Assembly: GCF_014748335.1 (NCBI RefSeq)
Contig: NZ_JAAVIY010000004.1
Coordinates: forward strand, 186,001 to 250,000
Direction: 5' to 3'
DNA length: 64,000 nt
From: Flavobacterium selenitireducens
GTDB taxonomy: Bacteria; Bacteroidota; Bacteroidia; Flavobacteriales; Flavobacteriaceae
Shown: positions 8,855 to 17,935 of the stretch, piece after piece
Numbering within the stretch: the stretch's first letter is position 1
How the letters are laid out: each line of letters starts with the position of its first letter
The notes under the pieces: model-generated
The model's database searches: none
Told to the model about the DNA's origin: nothing
What the model saw: the letters and a program-made list of their open reading frames with translations, nothing else
Position numbers and translations under genes: made by a program

Positions 8855-8892
8855 AGCAAAAGGCTATGCGCTTGCATCGGGGCTGCGAAGCC

Positions 8893-8930
8893 GAAAAAAA
8901 CAAAAATCCGCTTTTGTTTTGAAGCGGATT
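8893..8930 (-). terminator. Rho-independent terminator of the porin gene
   Basis: On the minus strand AATCCGCTT pairs perfectly with AAGCGGATT and is followed by TTTTTGTTTTTTTC, 24 nt after the stop at 8954. Confidence 0.85.
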
Positions 8931-8953
8931 CCTATGCGTAAAGTCGTGCTTTA

Positions 8954-10411
8954 TTATTTAAACTCGAATGTCAGCGATGCCGAGACATTGTGGTTGCGTG
9001 TTGTCAGGTTCGCCGCATCGGTCAATCCCGTAGCAAAGAATTGTTGTTGGTAGTCGCGTTCCCAATAATTGTAGGCTAAATCCAGGCGGGTTCGCCCAAA
9101 GTTGTAACCCAATCCACCAGAAAATCCGGTCAAATCGCCTAACACGTCATCGTTTTTGTAAGGGCTTTGCTCGTATCGGTAGCCACCTCTGAAACTCCAG
9201 CGGGAAGCGCGCAATTCCCCGCCGATGCGCAACGCGCTTGCCTTGTCCATCGTATTTTCGATTTCCGTGTTGAGGGCATCATAATAATTGCCGCCCGATC
9301 CGGTCGAACCGTAATGAATGTTGGCGTAATCCTTAATTGAATAATCAACGCTGATCAAGCCGCGCGTGCCAAAAATATAGGCAAGGCTTCCCGTCCATTT
9401 ACCCGGAGTTCGTAATTTATACGTCTCATAATCGTTGACAGGCAGCCAAAACCTTGCATTGCCTTCGTTGGCTTCTTCATAAGCGAACGACTGCAAAAGC
9501 TCGTCATTGAGCCACATCCAGGTAGGCGTGACAAAGGCCACTCCGGCACGCAGTCCGCCTGCGATTTTTACGATTGTTCCCACTTGTAGTGACACACCGC
9601 TTCCGTAAGTGCGCAACTCGTTGTTGAATTCAAGGGATTGAAGTCCGTTTGCCGGGTCGTTCGTATTGCTTTCGTAAAAGCTCGTCCATTTATAGTAGTC
9701 TGAAAAATGAGCGTTGAGGTTCACGCCAAAATGCCAGCGATCCCCGTATTGAGCCGCTCCGTTCACTGACAGCTTTCCATTGTAACCGCGGGTTTCCATC
9801 AGGAAGTCATGATAATAATTTCCTCCGGCCGGTATGTTCGATTCGTAAGGAACCGCCGGATTTCCGGTTTCGTTAAGTACGAATCCTTCATACCCGATGT
9901 ACGTTTGCTGGTCAGCGAAATCATTGCTGCCGCCGTTGGCATATCCTAAGAAATAGCTGTCGACGGAATTCGTCGGGTTCGTCCCGGCAATGTAATAGTC
10001 GTTGTCGAAATTGTTTTGGTTCTCATAGTTCACGGCAATCGCGAACTTTCTCCAATTGCTATCTGGATTGTAATTGTTGAACACAAATGAGCCGCCCACC
10101 TGATTCACATCGAAAGAATTATAATGGTCAGAAGTGTTCGTCCCGAAGTAATTCGATTTGTTCTTCGAATTGTAGCTCGTCAATGTAAAACCGACAAGAC
10201 TGTTGCTGAAAATTGCGGAACCCGCCGGGTTGACACTTATCGACGACAAATCACCTCCAAGGGCTCCGAACGCGCCGCTCATCGCACGGAATCGCGCCGT
10301 TCCGTTTAGGTTATCCTGTGCGTACAAAAGCGCATCGGCACTTGAAAGTTCCTGTGCCTGCAAACTTGAGACAGCGCAGGAAACCGCAAAAACAAGTAAG
10401 TATTTTTTCAT
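8954..10411 (-). CDS. OmpP1/FadL-family outer membrane transporter
   Basis: A 485-residue outer-membrane beta-barrel. Residues 1-19 are a signal peptide (ending SLQAQ). The N-terminal plug region has ARFRAMSGAFGALGG and the family-typical NPAGSAIF near residue 62. The rest is alternating aromatic beta-strands, ending in a terminal aromatic strand (ASLTFEFK) suited to BAM insertion. The family takes up hydrophobic molecules such as fatty acids or aromatics; some Bacteroidota members are labelled hemin receptors without direct proof. The gene is flanked by terminators on both sides, so it is monocistronic. I see no TAnnTTTG in the short upstream spacer. Confidence 0.85.
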   Translation of the reverse strand: MKKYLLVFAVSCAVSSLQAQELSSADALLYAQDNLNGTARFRAMSGAFGALGGDLSSISVNPAGSAIFSNSLVGFTLTSYNSKNKSNYFGTNTSDHYNSFDVNQVGGSFVFNNYNPDSNWRKFAIAVNYENQNNFDNDYYIAGTNPTNSVDSYFLGYANGGSNDFADQQTYIGYEGFVLNETGNPAVPYESNIPAGGNYYHDFLMETRGYNGKLSVNGAAQYGDRWHFGVNLNAHFSDYYKWTSFYESNTNDPANGLQSLEFNNELRTYGSGVSLQVGTIVKIAGGLRAGVAFVTPTWMWLNDELLQSFAYEEANEGNARFWLPVNDYETYKLRTPGKWTGSLAYIFGTRGLISVDYSIKDYANIHYGSTGSGGNYYDALNTEIENTMDKASALRIGGELRASRWSFRGGYRYEQSPYKNDDVLGDLTGFSGGLGYNFGRTRLDLAYNYWERDYQQQFFATGLTDAANLTTRNHNVSASLTFEFK

Positions 10412-10427
10412 GACATTTTATTTTGGT

Positions 10428-10478
10428 TAAAAAAAATACCTATGCCGTAACGTAACGTCGCCAGTAGACATAGGTATT
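10428..10478 (-). terminator. Rho-independent terminator after the Gly/Tyr-rich lipoprotein gene
   Basis: On the minus strand AATACCTATG and CATAGGTATT form a perfect 10-bp stem followed by a run of eight T. It lies 20 nt past the stop at 10498 and just upstream of the porin gene. Confidence 0.8.
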
Positions 10479-10497
10479 CAGTAATTTTTTGAAGGTG

Positions 10498-11454
10498 TTA
10501 CCTGCGGCCTCCGCCACCGCCTCCGGAACGACCTCCGCCGCCTCCGTAGCTGCCGCCTCCGCTTGAACGTCCGCCTCCGCCAGATGGGCTTGGGCTGTAA
10601 CTGCGAGTCGGTGCCGACGGTGCAGAATAAGATCGGGTAGGCTGGGAGTTTCTCGGCGTGTTGTAATTCTGGTTGTTGTTCCTAGGCGTGTTGTAAGTTC
10701 GTACACCGTTTGAGTTGGAGCGCGTTCCGTTATTATTGGTAAACGTGCGGGTTCCGCGGGTTCCGTCGTATCGGGTTCCACGAGTGCCCTCATATCGCGT
10801 TCCACGGGTTCCGTTGGTGGAATACGTCAGGTTGCGTCTTCCGCTTGGCATTGAGGAATACTGACGTCCGACATTATCGCGACGACCTGGAGAAACGTAA
10901 CCGCGGGTCCCTCTGGGATAATTCTGGGCGTAGCCGTAATGGTAAGGGTAACCGCCGTAGTAGCCACCGTAATACGGGTAGCCGCCCCATCCGCCATACC
11001 AGGAATTCCAGCCCCAGCCGTAATTGAATCCCCAGCCCCATCCGGGACCGTACCAGGAATTCCAGCCCCAACCGGTATTCCAATAAGGGCTATACCAGTA
11101 ATTGTTCCAGTAACCCATTCCCCAATTGTTGTCGTAGACGTTAATCGTGACGTTGTCGGCAGAACCTTCCCAGGAACCCTGGCCGTTGGCATAACCTCTT
11201 TCGGTCTGGGTGCTGTCGTTCACGGACGAATATTGCTCCACATCGGTAATGATGTCGCTATCCTGTAACGAATTGAAATATTGCTTGTAGCCACTGCCGG
11301 AATCGGAAGTTTGGCGTTGGTTGCGTTGACCATCGCCATAAATCCCATCGCCCGAGGCAGTGCTTTGGGAGGCACCGCAGGAAGCGAGCAGCCCCAGCAT
11401 TCCGACGAGCAGGCCGAAGGAAGCTAAACGTGTAGGAAAATAATGAGTTTTCAT
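10498..11454 (-). CDS. Gly/Tyr/Trp-rich low-complexity lipoprotein with RGT repeats
   Basis: A 318-residue predicted lipoprotein; the signal ends in LLASC. After an acidic and polar stretch there is a Trp/Tyr/Gly-rich region (about residues 115-175). Then come tandem TRGTRYEG / TRGTRYDG / TRGTRTF units, an Asn/Arg/Pro/Ser-rich stretch, and an almost pure Gly/Ser/Arg tail ending GGGGGGRR. No folded domain is evident. I chose the ATG at 11454 (MKTHYF) because the upstream in-frame ATG at 11496 falls within or before the promoter region. The gene is divergent from proS. Some flavobacterial proteins at this locus carry vitellogenin-like annotations, which I think only reflect composition. Function unknown; a surface or matrix component is possible. 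Confidence 0.75.
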   Translation of the reverse strand: MKTHYFPTRLASFGLLVGMLGLLASCGASQSTASGDGIYGDGQRNQRQTSDSGSGYKQYFNSLQDSDIITDVEQYSSVNDSTQTERGYANGQGSWEGSADNVTINVYDNNWGMGYWNNYWYSPYWNTGWGWNSWYGPGWGWGFNYGWGWNSWYGGWGGYPYYGGYYGGYPYHYGYAQNYPRGTRGYVSPGRRDNVGRQYSSMPSGRRNLTYSTNGTRGTRYEGTRGTRYDGTRGTRTFTNNNGTRSNSNGVRTYNTPRNNNQNYNTPRNSQPTRSYSAPSAPTRSYSPSPSGGGGRSSGGGSYGGGGGRSGGGGGGRR

Positions 11455-11498
11455 AAGGAAGTGCATTTTTTTTATAGTCGGTTTGATGCCCGACATAA

Positions 11499-11506
11499 CA
11501 AATTTA
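11499..11506 (-). promoter_or_regulatory. -7 promoter element for the lipoprotein gene
   Basis: The minus strand reads TAAATTTG (TAnnTTTG). It is only 2 bp from the opposite-strand -7 box of proS, so the two promoters overlap back to back. Confidence 0.5.
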
Positions 11507-11508
11507 GT

Positions 11509-11516
11509 TAGTTTTG
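11509..11516 (+). promoter_or_regulatory. -7 promoter element for proS
   Basis: TAGTTTTG (TAnnTTTG) lies 51 nt before the ATG at 11568. An in-frame TTG at 11514 lies inside this box and cannot be the start. Confidence 0.55.
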
Positions 11517-11567
11517 CCGGACTTTATAGTTAAAAAAATCAAACAATTTTTGTGCCAAAGAAAGAGT

Positions 11568-13046
11568 ATGAGTAAGAATCTAACTACAAGATCGGAAGAT
11601 TATTCAAAGTGGTACAACGAGCTCGTTGTCAAGGCTGATCTGGCCGAAAATTCAGGAGTTCGTGGCTGTATGGTGATCAAGCCTTACGGGTATGCCATTT
11701 GGGAAAAAATGCAGGCGGAATTGGATCGCATGTTCAAGGAAACCGGACACTCCAACGCCTATTTTCCGCTTTTTGTGCCCAAGAGCATGTTTGAGGCCGA
11801 AGAAAAGAACGCCGAAGGGTTTGCAAAAGAGTGTGCCATCGTGACGCATTACCGTCTGAAAAACGATCCGGACAAGCCAGGAAAACTTATGGTCGACCCG
11901 AACGCGAAGCTCGAAGAAGAACTTATCGTGCGTCCGACTTCTGAGGCCATCATCTGGTCAACTTATAAAAATTGGGTGCAATCTTACCGCGACCTGCCGC
12001 TATTGATCAACCAATGGGCCAATGTCGTGCGATGGGAAATGCGTACGCGTCTTTTTTTGAGAACTGCTGAGTTTCTCTGGCAGGAAGGGCACACCGCTCA
12101 TGCTACTAAGGCTGAAGCCATCACGGAATCGGAAACGATGATGCAGGTTTATGCCGATTTCGCGCAAAATTTCATGGCAATTCCAGTTGTGAAAGGGTTA
12201 AAAACGGAAAGCGAGCGTTTTGCCGGTGCCGAAGAAACCTATTGCATAGAGGCGTTGATGCAGGACGGCAAGGCGCTTCAGGCGGGAACCTCTCACTTTT
12301 TAGGTCAGAATTTCGCCAAGGCTTTCGATGTGAAATTTACATCCAACGAAGGAAAGATGGATTACGTATGGGGAACTTCTTGGGGCGTTTCAACGCGTCT
12401 CATGGGTGCTTTGGTCATGACGCATTCGGACGATAAAGGATTGGTCCTGCCTCCGAATCTTGCTCCGACACAAATCGTCATCGTGCCGATCCATAAAACC
12501 GACGAGCAATTGGCGGCCATCACCGAAGAGGTTGACAAACTGGTTTCGGAATTGAAAAAAATGCGTATTTCGGTCAAATTCGATAACCGGACGAATATGT
12601 CGCCAGGATTCAAGTTCAACGAATACGAGTTGAAAGGCGTGCCGGTGCGTTTGGCGATTGGCCCGAAAGACCTGGAGAACGGTACATTCGAAGTGGCCCG
12701 ACGCGATACTCTGACAAAAGAAGCGGTATCCAAAGATGGAATCGCAGCCTATTTGCGCGACTTATTGGAGCAAATTCAAAGCGATCTATTTCAACGCGCT
12801 CTCGATTACCGCGATTCCCATATTACCGAAGTGAACGATTTTGAGGAGTTCAAATCGGTGTTGGAAGTCAAAGGCGGCTTCCTTTCGGCGCACTGGGACG
12901 GAACGCCTGAAACCGAAGAAAAGATCAAGGAATTGACCAAGGCGACCATCCGTTGCATCCCGTTGGATAGGGTGGAAGAAGACGGAAAATGTGTCCTCAC
13001 CGGAAAAAATTCAAAAGGCAGAGTGCTGTTTGCCAAGGCCTATTAA
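11568..13046 (+). CDS. proS: Prolyl-tRNA synthetase, archaeal/eukaryote-like type
   Basis: A 492-residue class II aminoacyl-tRNA synthetase that charges tRNA-Pro. Class II motif 2 is seen in [19 protein letters not shown] and motif 3 in [19 protein letters not shown]. The anticodon-binding domain begins near PTQIVIVPI, and the C-terminal zinc-domain-like extension ends in the conserved VLFAKAY. There is no bacterial-type editing insertion between motifs 2 and 3, so this is the short archaeal/eukaryotic type that many Bacteroidota use. The ATG at 11568 ([16 protein letters not shown]) matches the family N-terminus. The gene is followed by a tRNA-Glu gene with its own promoter. Confidence 0.95.
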   Translation: MSKNLTTRSEDYSKWYNELVVKADLAENSGVRGCMVIKPYGYAIWEKMQAELDRMFKETGHSNAYFPLFVPKSMFEAEEKNAEGFAKECAIVTHYRLKNDPDKPGKLMVDPNAKLEEELIVRPTSEAIIWSTYKNWVQSYRDLPLLINQWANVVRWEMRTRLFLRTAEFLWQEGHTAHATKAEAITESETMMQVYADFAQNFMAIPVVKGLKTESERFAGAEETYCIEALMQDGKALQAGTSHFLGQNFAKAFDVKFTSNEGKMDYVWGTSWGVSTRLMGALVMTHSDDKGLVLPPNLAPTQIVIVPIHKTDEQLAAITEEVDKLVSELKKMRISVKFDNRTNMSPGFKFNEYELKGVPVRLAIGPKDLENGTFEVARRDTLTKEAVSKDGIAAYLRDLLEQIQSDLFQRALDYRDSHITEVNDFEEFKSVLEVKGGFLSAHWDGTPETEEKIKELTKATIRCIPLDRVEEDGKCVLTGKNSKGRVLFAKAY

Positions 13047-13075
13047 GATTTTTTTCAAAAAAATATTGTGTACTA

Positions 13076-13105
13076 TTGCGAGAATAGAAATTAGTTGTAT
13101 TTTTG
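13076..13105 (+). promoter_or_regulatory. tRNA promoter with both -33 and -7 elements
   Basis: TTG at 13076-13078 and TATTTTTG at 13098-13105 are separated by 19 bp, an excellent fit to the Bacteroidota housekeeping promoter. It precedes the first tRNA-Glu by 18 nt. Confidence 0.7.
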
Positions 13106-13123
13106 CATCCGCAATAGAGCAAT

Positions 13124-13195
13124 GGCCCGTTCGTCTATCGGTTAGGACGCCAGGTTTTCATCCTGGTAAGGGGGGTTCGATTCCCCCACGGGCTA
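13124..13195 (+). tRNA. tRNA-Glu (anticodon TTC)
   Basis: A 72-nt cloverleaf. The acceptor GGCCCGT pairs with ACGGGCT (a G-U pair at the end). The anticodon stem CCAGG/CCTGG encloses TTTTCAT with anticodon TTC at 13157-13159. The T arm is GGGGG-TTCGATT-CCCCC. CCA is not encoded and must be added, fitting the CCA-adding enzyme at 44514. It decodes GAA/GAG. Confidence 0.95.
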
Positions 13196-13240
13196 CTAAA
13201 AAATCCTGAAGTCATTCGGGAATTTTTTTTCCAAACCGAT

Positions 13241-13312
13241 GGTCCGTTCGTCTAGGGGTTAGGACGCCAGGTTTTCATCCTGGTAACAGGGGTTCGATTC
13301 CCCTACGGACTA
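13241..13312 (+). tRNA. tRNA-Glu (anticodon TTC), second copy
   Basis: A 72-nt cloverleaf nearly identical to the first copy in the D and anticodon arms (same TTTTCAT loop), but with a different acceptor (GGTCCGT/ACGGACT) and an AGGGG/CCCCT T stem. No encoded CCA. It lies 45 nt behind copy one and is probably processed from the same transcript. Confidence 0.95.
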
Positions 13313-13337
13313 CTAAAATTAGTTGTAAATTAGTTTT

Positions 13338-13374
13338 ATAAAACAAAACGTCAGTGTCTCGGCCTTTGTTTTAT
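13338..13374 (+). promoter_or_regulatory. Hairpin in the rpsT leader
   Basis: ATAAAACAAA and TTTGTTTTAT form a perfect 10-bp AT-rich stem with a 17-nt loop between the second tRNA and rpsT. It could be a tRNA terminator or a leader structure of rpsT; S20 synthesis is autoregulated in other bacteria. The role here is inference. Confidence 0.35.
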
Positions 13375-13460
13375 TAGTTAAAACCAAAGTGATCGTAGAT
13401 TGTGGGAGGTTTTTCTTTTTTAACTAAGCATTTTTTCACTTACAATTAAATTAAAAGAAA

Positions 13461-13715
13461 ATGGCAAACCATAAGTCAGCCCTTAAGAGAATCAGAAGTA
13501 ACGAGAAGAAGCGCGTGCTTAACCGTTACCAACACAAAACCACTCGTAATGCTATCAAAGCGCTTCGTTTGGCTACTGATAAGAATGAAGCTTCGTCAAA
13601 ACTGTCTGCAGTGATCTCAATGATCGACAAGCTCGCCAAGAAAAACATCATACACGACAACAAGGCATCGAACCTGAAGTCGAAATTGACTAAGCACGTT
13701 TCGAAACTCGCTTAA
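13461..13715 (+). CDS. rpsT: 30S ribosomal protein S20
   Basis: An 84-residue protein with the typical N-terminus MANHKSALKRIRSNEKKR, a very basic composition and a two- to three-helix pattern, ending KLTKHVSKLA. It binds 16S rRNA in the small subunit. Length and sequence pattern fit S20 throughout. It is preceded by two tRNA-Glu genes and an AT-rich leader with a hairpin, and followed directly by a bidirectional terminator. Confidence 0.97.
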   Translation: MANHKSALKRIRSNEKKRVLNRYQHKTTRNAIKALRLATDKNEASSKLSAVISMIDKLAKKNIIHDNKASNLKSKLTKHVSKLA

Positions 13716-13734
13716 TCTTTTTACGATAAAAAAA

Positions 13735-13764
13735 CAAAAAGCTCCCAAATCGGGAGCTTTTTTT
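13735..13764. terminator. Bidirectional terminator between rpsT and the receiver gene
   Basis: AAAGCTCCC and GGGAGCTTT form a stem with loop AAATC. It is flanked by A tracts on the left and T tracts on the right, so it can stop rpsT and the convergent response-regulator transcript. Confidence 0.9.
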
Positions 13765-13774
13765 ATGCCTTGTT

Positions 13775-14167
13775 TCAAGAGATGTCCTGAAGTTCGGAGA
13801 GCATTTCCTTTGAGATAGGCTTTGAACGGAAATCGATAACCTGCTTGTATGATTTCGATTTTTCGATATCCTGCGGATCGATCGTCGACGAAAGCACGAT
13901 AACCTTCACCGTCGAAAAAGCTTCGTATTTTGAAGTTGAGAATAAGTCGAGGAATTCCCATCCACCCATTACGGGCATGTTGAGATCGAGAAAAATCAGT
14001 TTTGGATGCTCGGCCCCGCTTTTGAGCAAACCGTCGAAGTAGGCGATGGCTTCCTCACCGTTCTGCGCTGTGTCGACCTGCTCGGCAAATTCCGCTTTCG
14101 AAATCACCATTTTGTAAAGCATGAGCGTGATAGGGTCATCGTCGACGCATAAGATTTTTTGTAGCAT
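13775..14167 (-). CDS. Single-domain response regulator (CheY/Rcp1-like receiver)
   Basis: A 130-residue receiver with no output domain. It has the acidic cluster CVDDDP at residues 7-12, the phospho-acceptor Asp in FLDLNMPVMGGWEFL near residue 56, the Ser pair of VIVLSST and the Lys of FRSKPIS. Such stand-alone receivers act by protein-protein contact or as phosphorelay partners. It lies 24 nt downstream of the large multi-PAS kinase on the same strand and is the likely recipient of its phosphate. Confidence 0.92.
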   Translation of the reverse strand: MLQKILCVDDDPITLMLYKMVISKAEFAEQVDTAQNGEEAIAYFDGLLKSGAEHPKLIFLDLNMPVMGGWEFLDLFSTSKYEAFSTVKVIVLSSTIDPQDIEKSKSYKQVIDFRSKPISKEMLSELQDIS

Positions 14168-14191
14168 TTTGGATTTGAGGTATTATGGTAA

Positions 14192-17100
14192 TTAAATAGT
14201 TGTCTGTTTTTTAAAAGTCAACGTAAAAGATGTCCCTTTGTCTACCGTACTGTCGACGGTTATGTTTCCGCCCATGCTTTCCACTTGGGATTTTACGAGA
14301 TAAAGCCCCAATCCCTTACTGTCGGGATAGTTGTGGAAGCGTTGGTACAACCCGAAGATTTTTTCGCGGTTGCGCTCCATGTCGATGCCGATGCCATTGT
14401 CTTTGAAAACCAGTTGAACCGAATCGCCAATAATTTTTGAAGATACGAAAATTTTGAGTTTTCGGTCCGGTGAGCGGTATTTGATCGCATTTGTGAGTAG
14501 GTTCAGCAAGATGCTTTCAAGATAGGCTTTGTTGATATTGAGGATAGAGACTTTTTCGAGTTTAAGGTTGATGATGGGCTTATACATACCTATCATAAAG
14601 TTGAGCTGATGGAATACGTTTTCGAAAACATCTTTTATCAATACCTCCTCTTTTTGTATCGACGGATTGTCCTTGATGATGACCACTTTGACCAGGTCGC
14701 TGATCGTTTCGTTCAGCAAATGCGTCGACTTGTGGAAGCCGTTAAGAATTTCCTTGAGTTCCGGATTCTCGATCGGCATGTCTTCGATAAGGTTGAGCAA
14801 CCCGGTAAGGTTCGATAAAGGCGCACGCAAATTGTGTGATGTGATGTAGGAAAATTGCTTCAGATCCTTATTATTCTGGGTTAGCTCGCGAATCAGTTGT
14901 TCTTTTTCCTTTTCCTGCCGCTTTTCTTCGGTGATGTCGCGCTGTATCGAAATCCAGTGGGTGTGTTCGGCTTCTTTGTTCCAAATCGGAGTCAGCGATA
15001 CGTTCACCCAATATTCTTCCCCGTCTTTGTGGGCGTTGAGCGTTTCGTAACTGAATTCCTGTTTGTTCTCGATGGCCTGCATCAACCGCTCATAATCGCG
15101 TTGGGCGGGTTTGCGGTTCATAAAGATATTTGGCGATTTCCCGATGATTTCGTTGGGACGGAAGCCGGTCATGGCCGAAAACGAAGGGTTTACGAAAATG
15201 ATGCGGGGCGAAGTCTCACCGCTTTTGTCCGCTTCAGCGATGATTACCGAATCTTTCATTTGCGTGATCACCGTTTCCATGAGCTTCAGGCGGTGTTCTT
15301 CCTGCTTTTGTCGCGTGACGTCCTGCATGGCTCCGATCATCCTGATGGCCTTTCCGTTTTCATCCTTTACGAGAAAAGCCCGGTCGTATACATATTTGTA
15401 CGAACCGTCGGCACAAGCAAAACGGTATTCGTCCTGCCATTTTTCCGTTTTTTGTTCGAGAAACGAATATAATTTTACCGACATCTTGATGCTGTCTTCG
15501 GGATGGATGCGGTCAAACCACCATCTTGAGCTGTTGCCCACGTCCGACCTTTTATATCCGAAGACACCTTGTATGCCTCGGTTCCATTCGAATTTGTCGT
15601 CTACGATATTCCAATCCCAGATCGTATCGCTCGTCGCCTTGGCCACGATGTCGTAGCGTTCTTTGGCGCGCTCGGTTTCCTCGAACGAATTCCGGTTTTC
15701 GATAAGCACGCCTATCATGTTGGCCACGCGTTCCACGAGATTGATTTCGTCCGGATGAGGCGCTTTCGGCATTTTGTAATACATCGCAAAACTGCCTACG
15801 ACCTTGCCGTTGCCTTTTTTTACCGGAACCGACCAACAGGCCTTCAACCCGAATCGATCCTTGAGTTCGGTAAAATCTTCCCACAACGGGTCGTTGTCGA
15901 TATCGGTAACGATGACCTTTTTGCCGGTGTACATCGCCGTGCCGCACGAGCCTGCTTTCGGGCCGATCTTAAGCCCGTTCACCGCTAACGGATAATCGTC
16001 GCCCAGCGATTCTCCGGCAATGTGCGTCGCGGTGCCGTCGTCGTTGAGCATCAGGATCGTGCAGTACGAATCCGGAATCATGTCCTCGATGTTCGATACC
16101 AATTTATTGATGACGGTCGTAAACCCGATTTTGGGATTGGCGTTCAGCTCGTAAATCTGTTTCTCGAACGAGAGAATCGTCTCTTGCAGCTTTCGGGTCG
16201 AGATGTCCTGCATCGCTCCGACTTTTTTAGACGGCACGCCTTTTTCGCGTATGATGTCGAAACGGTCGAGGATATAAGCGTAGCTGCCGTTTTGTCGGCG
16301 AAACCGGTATTCGATCTCGAAGTGGCTGTTCTTTTTGTCTTTGATGGCTTCGCGAAGCGCATGCATGGTTTTGTCCCTGTCTTCGGGATGGAGATGATCG
16401 CGAAAGAAGCCGTTCGGGGCGATGTCGTCTGGGAACTTATAACCAAAAAGTGTCGTGTAATTCATTCCCAGCAGCGAAATTTCCCGTGTGTCGTAATCAA
16501 AACTGTAAATAGCGTCACTCGTGGCTTTGGCAATTGCGGTAAGCCGTTCGTTAATTTCCTGTATGCGTCTTTCATGCGTAACCCTGGCCGTCACGTCCCG
16601 GGAGTTGAGCACAAGTCCCTGAATGGCGCTATCGTTGATCGCATTCGTGCCTATGGATTCGATCCAAAGGTAATTTCCATTGATATGCCGCAACCGGAAG
16701 GGTGGCGAATATATCCTGTTCTCGGTCAGCAATGCTTCGTAAAACGTTCGCACTTTCGCTACGTCGTCCATGTGGACAAGGTCGAGCAAATTCTTTTCGG
16801 CAATCTGGGCGCTTTTCCTTCCGAGGATCGCCTCATGGTTAGGGCTTACGTAGATAAAATTCCCTTCGGTGTCGAGTATCGTGATAAGATCACCGCTTTC
16901 CTGGACCAAAGTCTTGAAACGCTGTTCGCTTGTCAGGATCGCTTTTTCGGCGTGCAGCGTTTGGGTGATGTCGTTGGATATGACCATGCGCGCCGGCTTC
17001 CCGTCAAAGTCCACATCGCTGCTTTGCACGGCGACCGAAATGATGTTTCCATTTTTCAGCCGATGCTCGAAATGCCCGTTATTTGGGCCATCTTCACAAC

Positions 17101-17698
17101 AACCAGGGTTGGCGTTCGCTTCTTGGGAGCAAAGATCTTCCGTTTTCATTGAAAGAAATTCCTCACGCGAAAAGCCGTAGTGCGAAATGGCGGCATCGTT
17201 GACATCGAGTATCAGATGGGAATCAGAAGCATAAATCCATTTCGGGATCGGGCTCGTCCTGAATAAGTTGTGGTAATTCTGCTGGGAGCGCCTGAGTTTT
17301 TGGCTGATGCGGTAGCGCTCCAAACTATATGTGATGCTTTTGAACAAGACCAAAGGCGTCAGGCCTTCTTTCTCAAGATAATCGGAAACGCCGTACGATA
17401 ACGCGCGATAGGCAAAAGAAGCGTTGATGAGGCCGGTCAGCACGATAACCGGAAGTTGCTTGATGACGGGCTCCATTTCGGTTAACAGCGCTTCTCCGCT
17501 AACGTCGGGCAACGACAAGTCGAGCAGCACGGCGTCGAAAACCTCGTGTCCAATTAAGTAATGCGCCTGTTCGTAGGATTCGGCCCGTTGGCATCGGACC
17601 TCTTCGAAAACTTCAGAAAGGTAATCGCATATCAGTATATAATCTCCCGGATTATCCTCAACGATTAAAAAATGCAATCCGGTAGTTTTATATTCCAT
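14192..17698 (-). CDS. Multi-PAS/GAF sensor histidine kinase with N-terminal receiver domain
   Basis: A 1168-residue soluble kinase without membrane helices. Domains in order: a receiver (about 1-125, Asp in AVLLDLSLPDV); PAS domains near 140-250, 265-375 and 390-505; a GAF domain (about 520-670, GPKAGSCGTAMYTGKKVIV); two more PAS domains near 680-790 and 810-930; a HisKA region with YITSHNLRAPLSN near 950; and an ATPase domain with NLLTNAIKY, DNGIGID and SKGLGLYLVKSQ. An N-terminal receiver on a kinase suggests input from another kinase. The ATG at 17698 is preferred over the GTG just before it. It probably forms a transcription unit with the single-domain receiver. Ligands and signal are unknown. 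Confidence 0.9.
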   Translation of the reverse strand: MEYKTTGLHFLIVEDNPGDYILICDYLSEVFEEVRCQRAESYEQAHYLIGHEVFDAVLLDLSLPDVSGEALLTEMEPVIKQLPVIVLTGLINASFAYRALSYGVSDYLEKEGLTPLVLFKSITYSLERYRISQKLRRSQQNYHNLFRTSPIPKWIYASDSHLILDVNDAAISHYGFSREEFLSMKTEDLCSQEANANPGCCEDGPNNGHFEHRLKNGNIISVAVQSSDVDFDGKPARMVISNDITQTLHAEKAILTSEQRFKTLVQESGDLITILDTEGNFIYVSPNHEAILGRKSAQIAEKNLLDLVHMDDVAKVRTFYEALLTENRIYSPPFRLRHINGNYLWIESIGTNAINDSAIQGLVLNSRDVTARVTHERRIQEINERLTAIAKATSDAIYSFDYDTREISLLGMNYTTLFGYKFPDDIAPNGFFRDHLHPEDRDKTMHALREAIKDKKNSHFEIEYRFRRQNGSYAYILDRFDIIREKGVPSKKVGAMQDISTRKLQETILSFEKQIYELNANPKIGFTTVINKLVSNIEDMIPDSYCTILMLNDDGTATHIAGESLGDDYPLAVNGLKIGPKAGSCGTAMYTGKKVIVTDIDNDPLWEDFTELKDRFGLKACWSVPVKKGNGKVVGSFAMYYKMPKAPHPDEINLVERVANMIGVLIENRNSFEETERAKERYDIVAKATSDTIWDWNIVDDKFEWNRGIQGVFGYKRSDVGNSSRWWFDRIHPEDSIKMSVKLYSFLEQKTEKWQDEYRFACADGSYKYVYDRAFLVKDENGKAIRMIGAMQDVTRQKQEEHRLKLMETVITQMKDSVIIAEADKSGETSPRIIFVNPSFSAMTGFRPNEIIGKSPNIFMNRKPAQRDYERLMQAIENKQEFSYETLNAHKDGEEYWVNVSLTPIWNKEAEHTHWISIQRDITEEKRQEKEKEQLIRELTQNNKDLKQFSYITSHNLRAPLSNLTGLLNLIEDMPIENPELKEILNGFHKSTHLLNETISDLVKVVIIKDNPSIQKEEVLIKDVFENVFHQLNFMIGMYKPIINLKLEKVSILNINKAYLESILLNLLTNAIKYRSPDRKLKIFVSSKIIGDSVQLVFKDNGIGIDMERNREKIFGLYQRFHNYPDSKGLGLYLVKSQVESMGGNITVDSTVDKGTSFTLTFKKQTTI

Positions 17699-17935
17699 CA
17701 CGGCAATTTAAGGGATGGGACATTGGAACGTACAACAGGATCGCTGCCGTTTTTCCAGCCTTGGCCGAAGATATATCGCGACTGGCGGAAACTGCTGTGT
17801 TGTCCAGGTTTACGCCATTGAAGAGTTGATGCGGAATCCGCACGGTTTCTTCAGACCTGAATTTAGGGAAGCCAGGACTCATTCGCGCCAACGACATAAA
17901 GGATGTATTAGTATAGAGGACAAAACAAATATAGC

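Noticed and set aside
8683-8877. A 64-codon minus-strand frame upstream of rimO
   Set aside because: It spans the large palindrome, and its sequence simply follows that structure.
16022-17152. A 376-codon plus-strand open frame
   Set aside because: It lies wholly within and opposite to the multi-PAS kinase gene, whose domain motifs are unambiguous; its own translation shows no domain.
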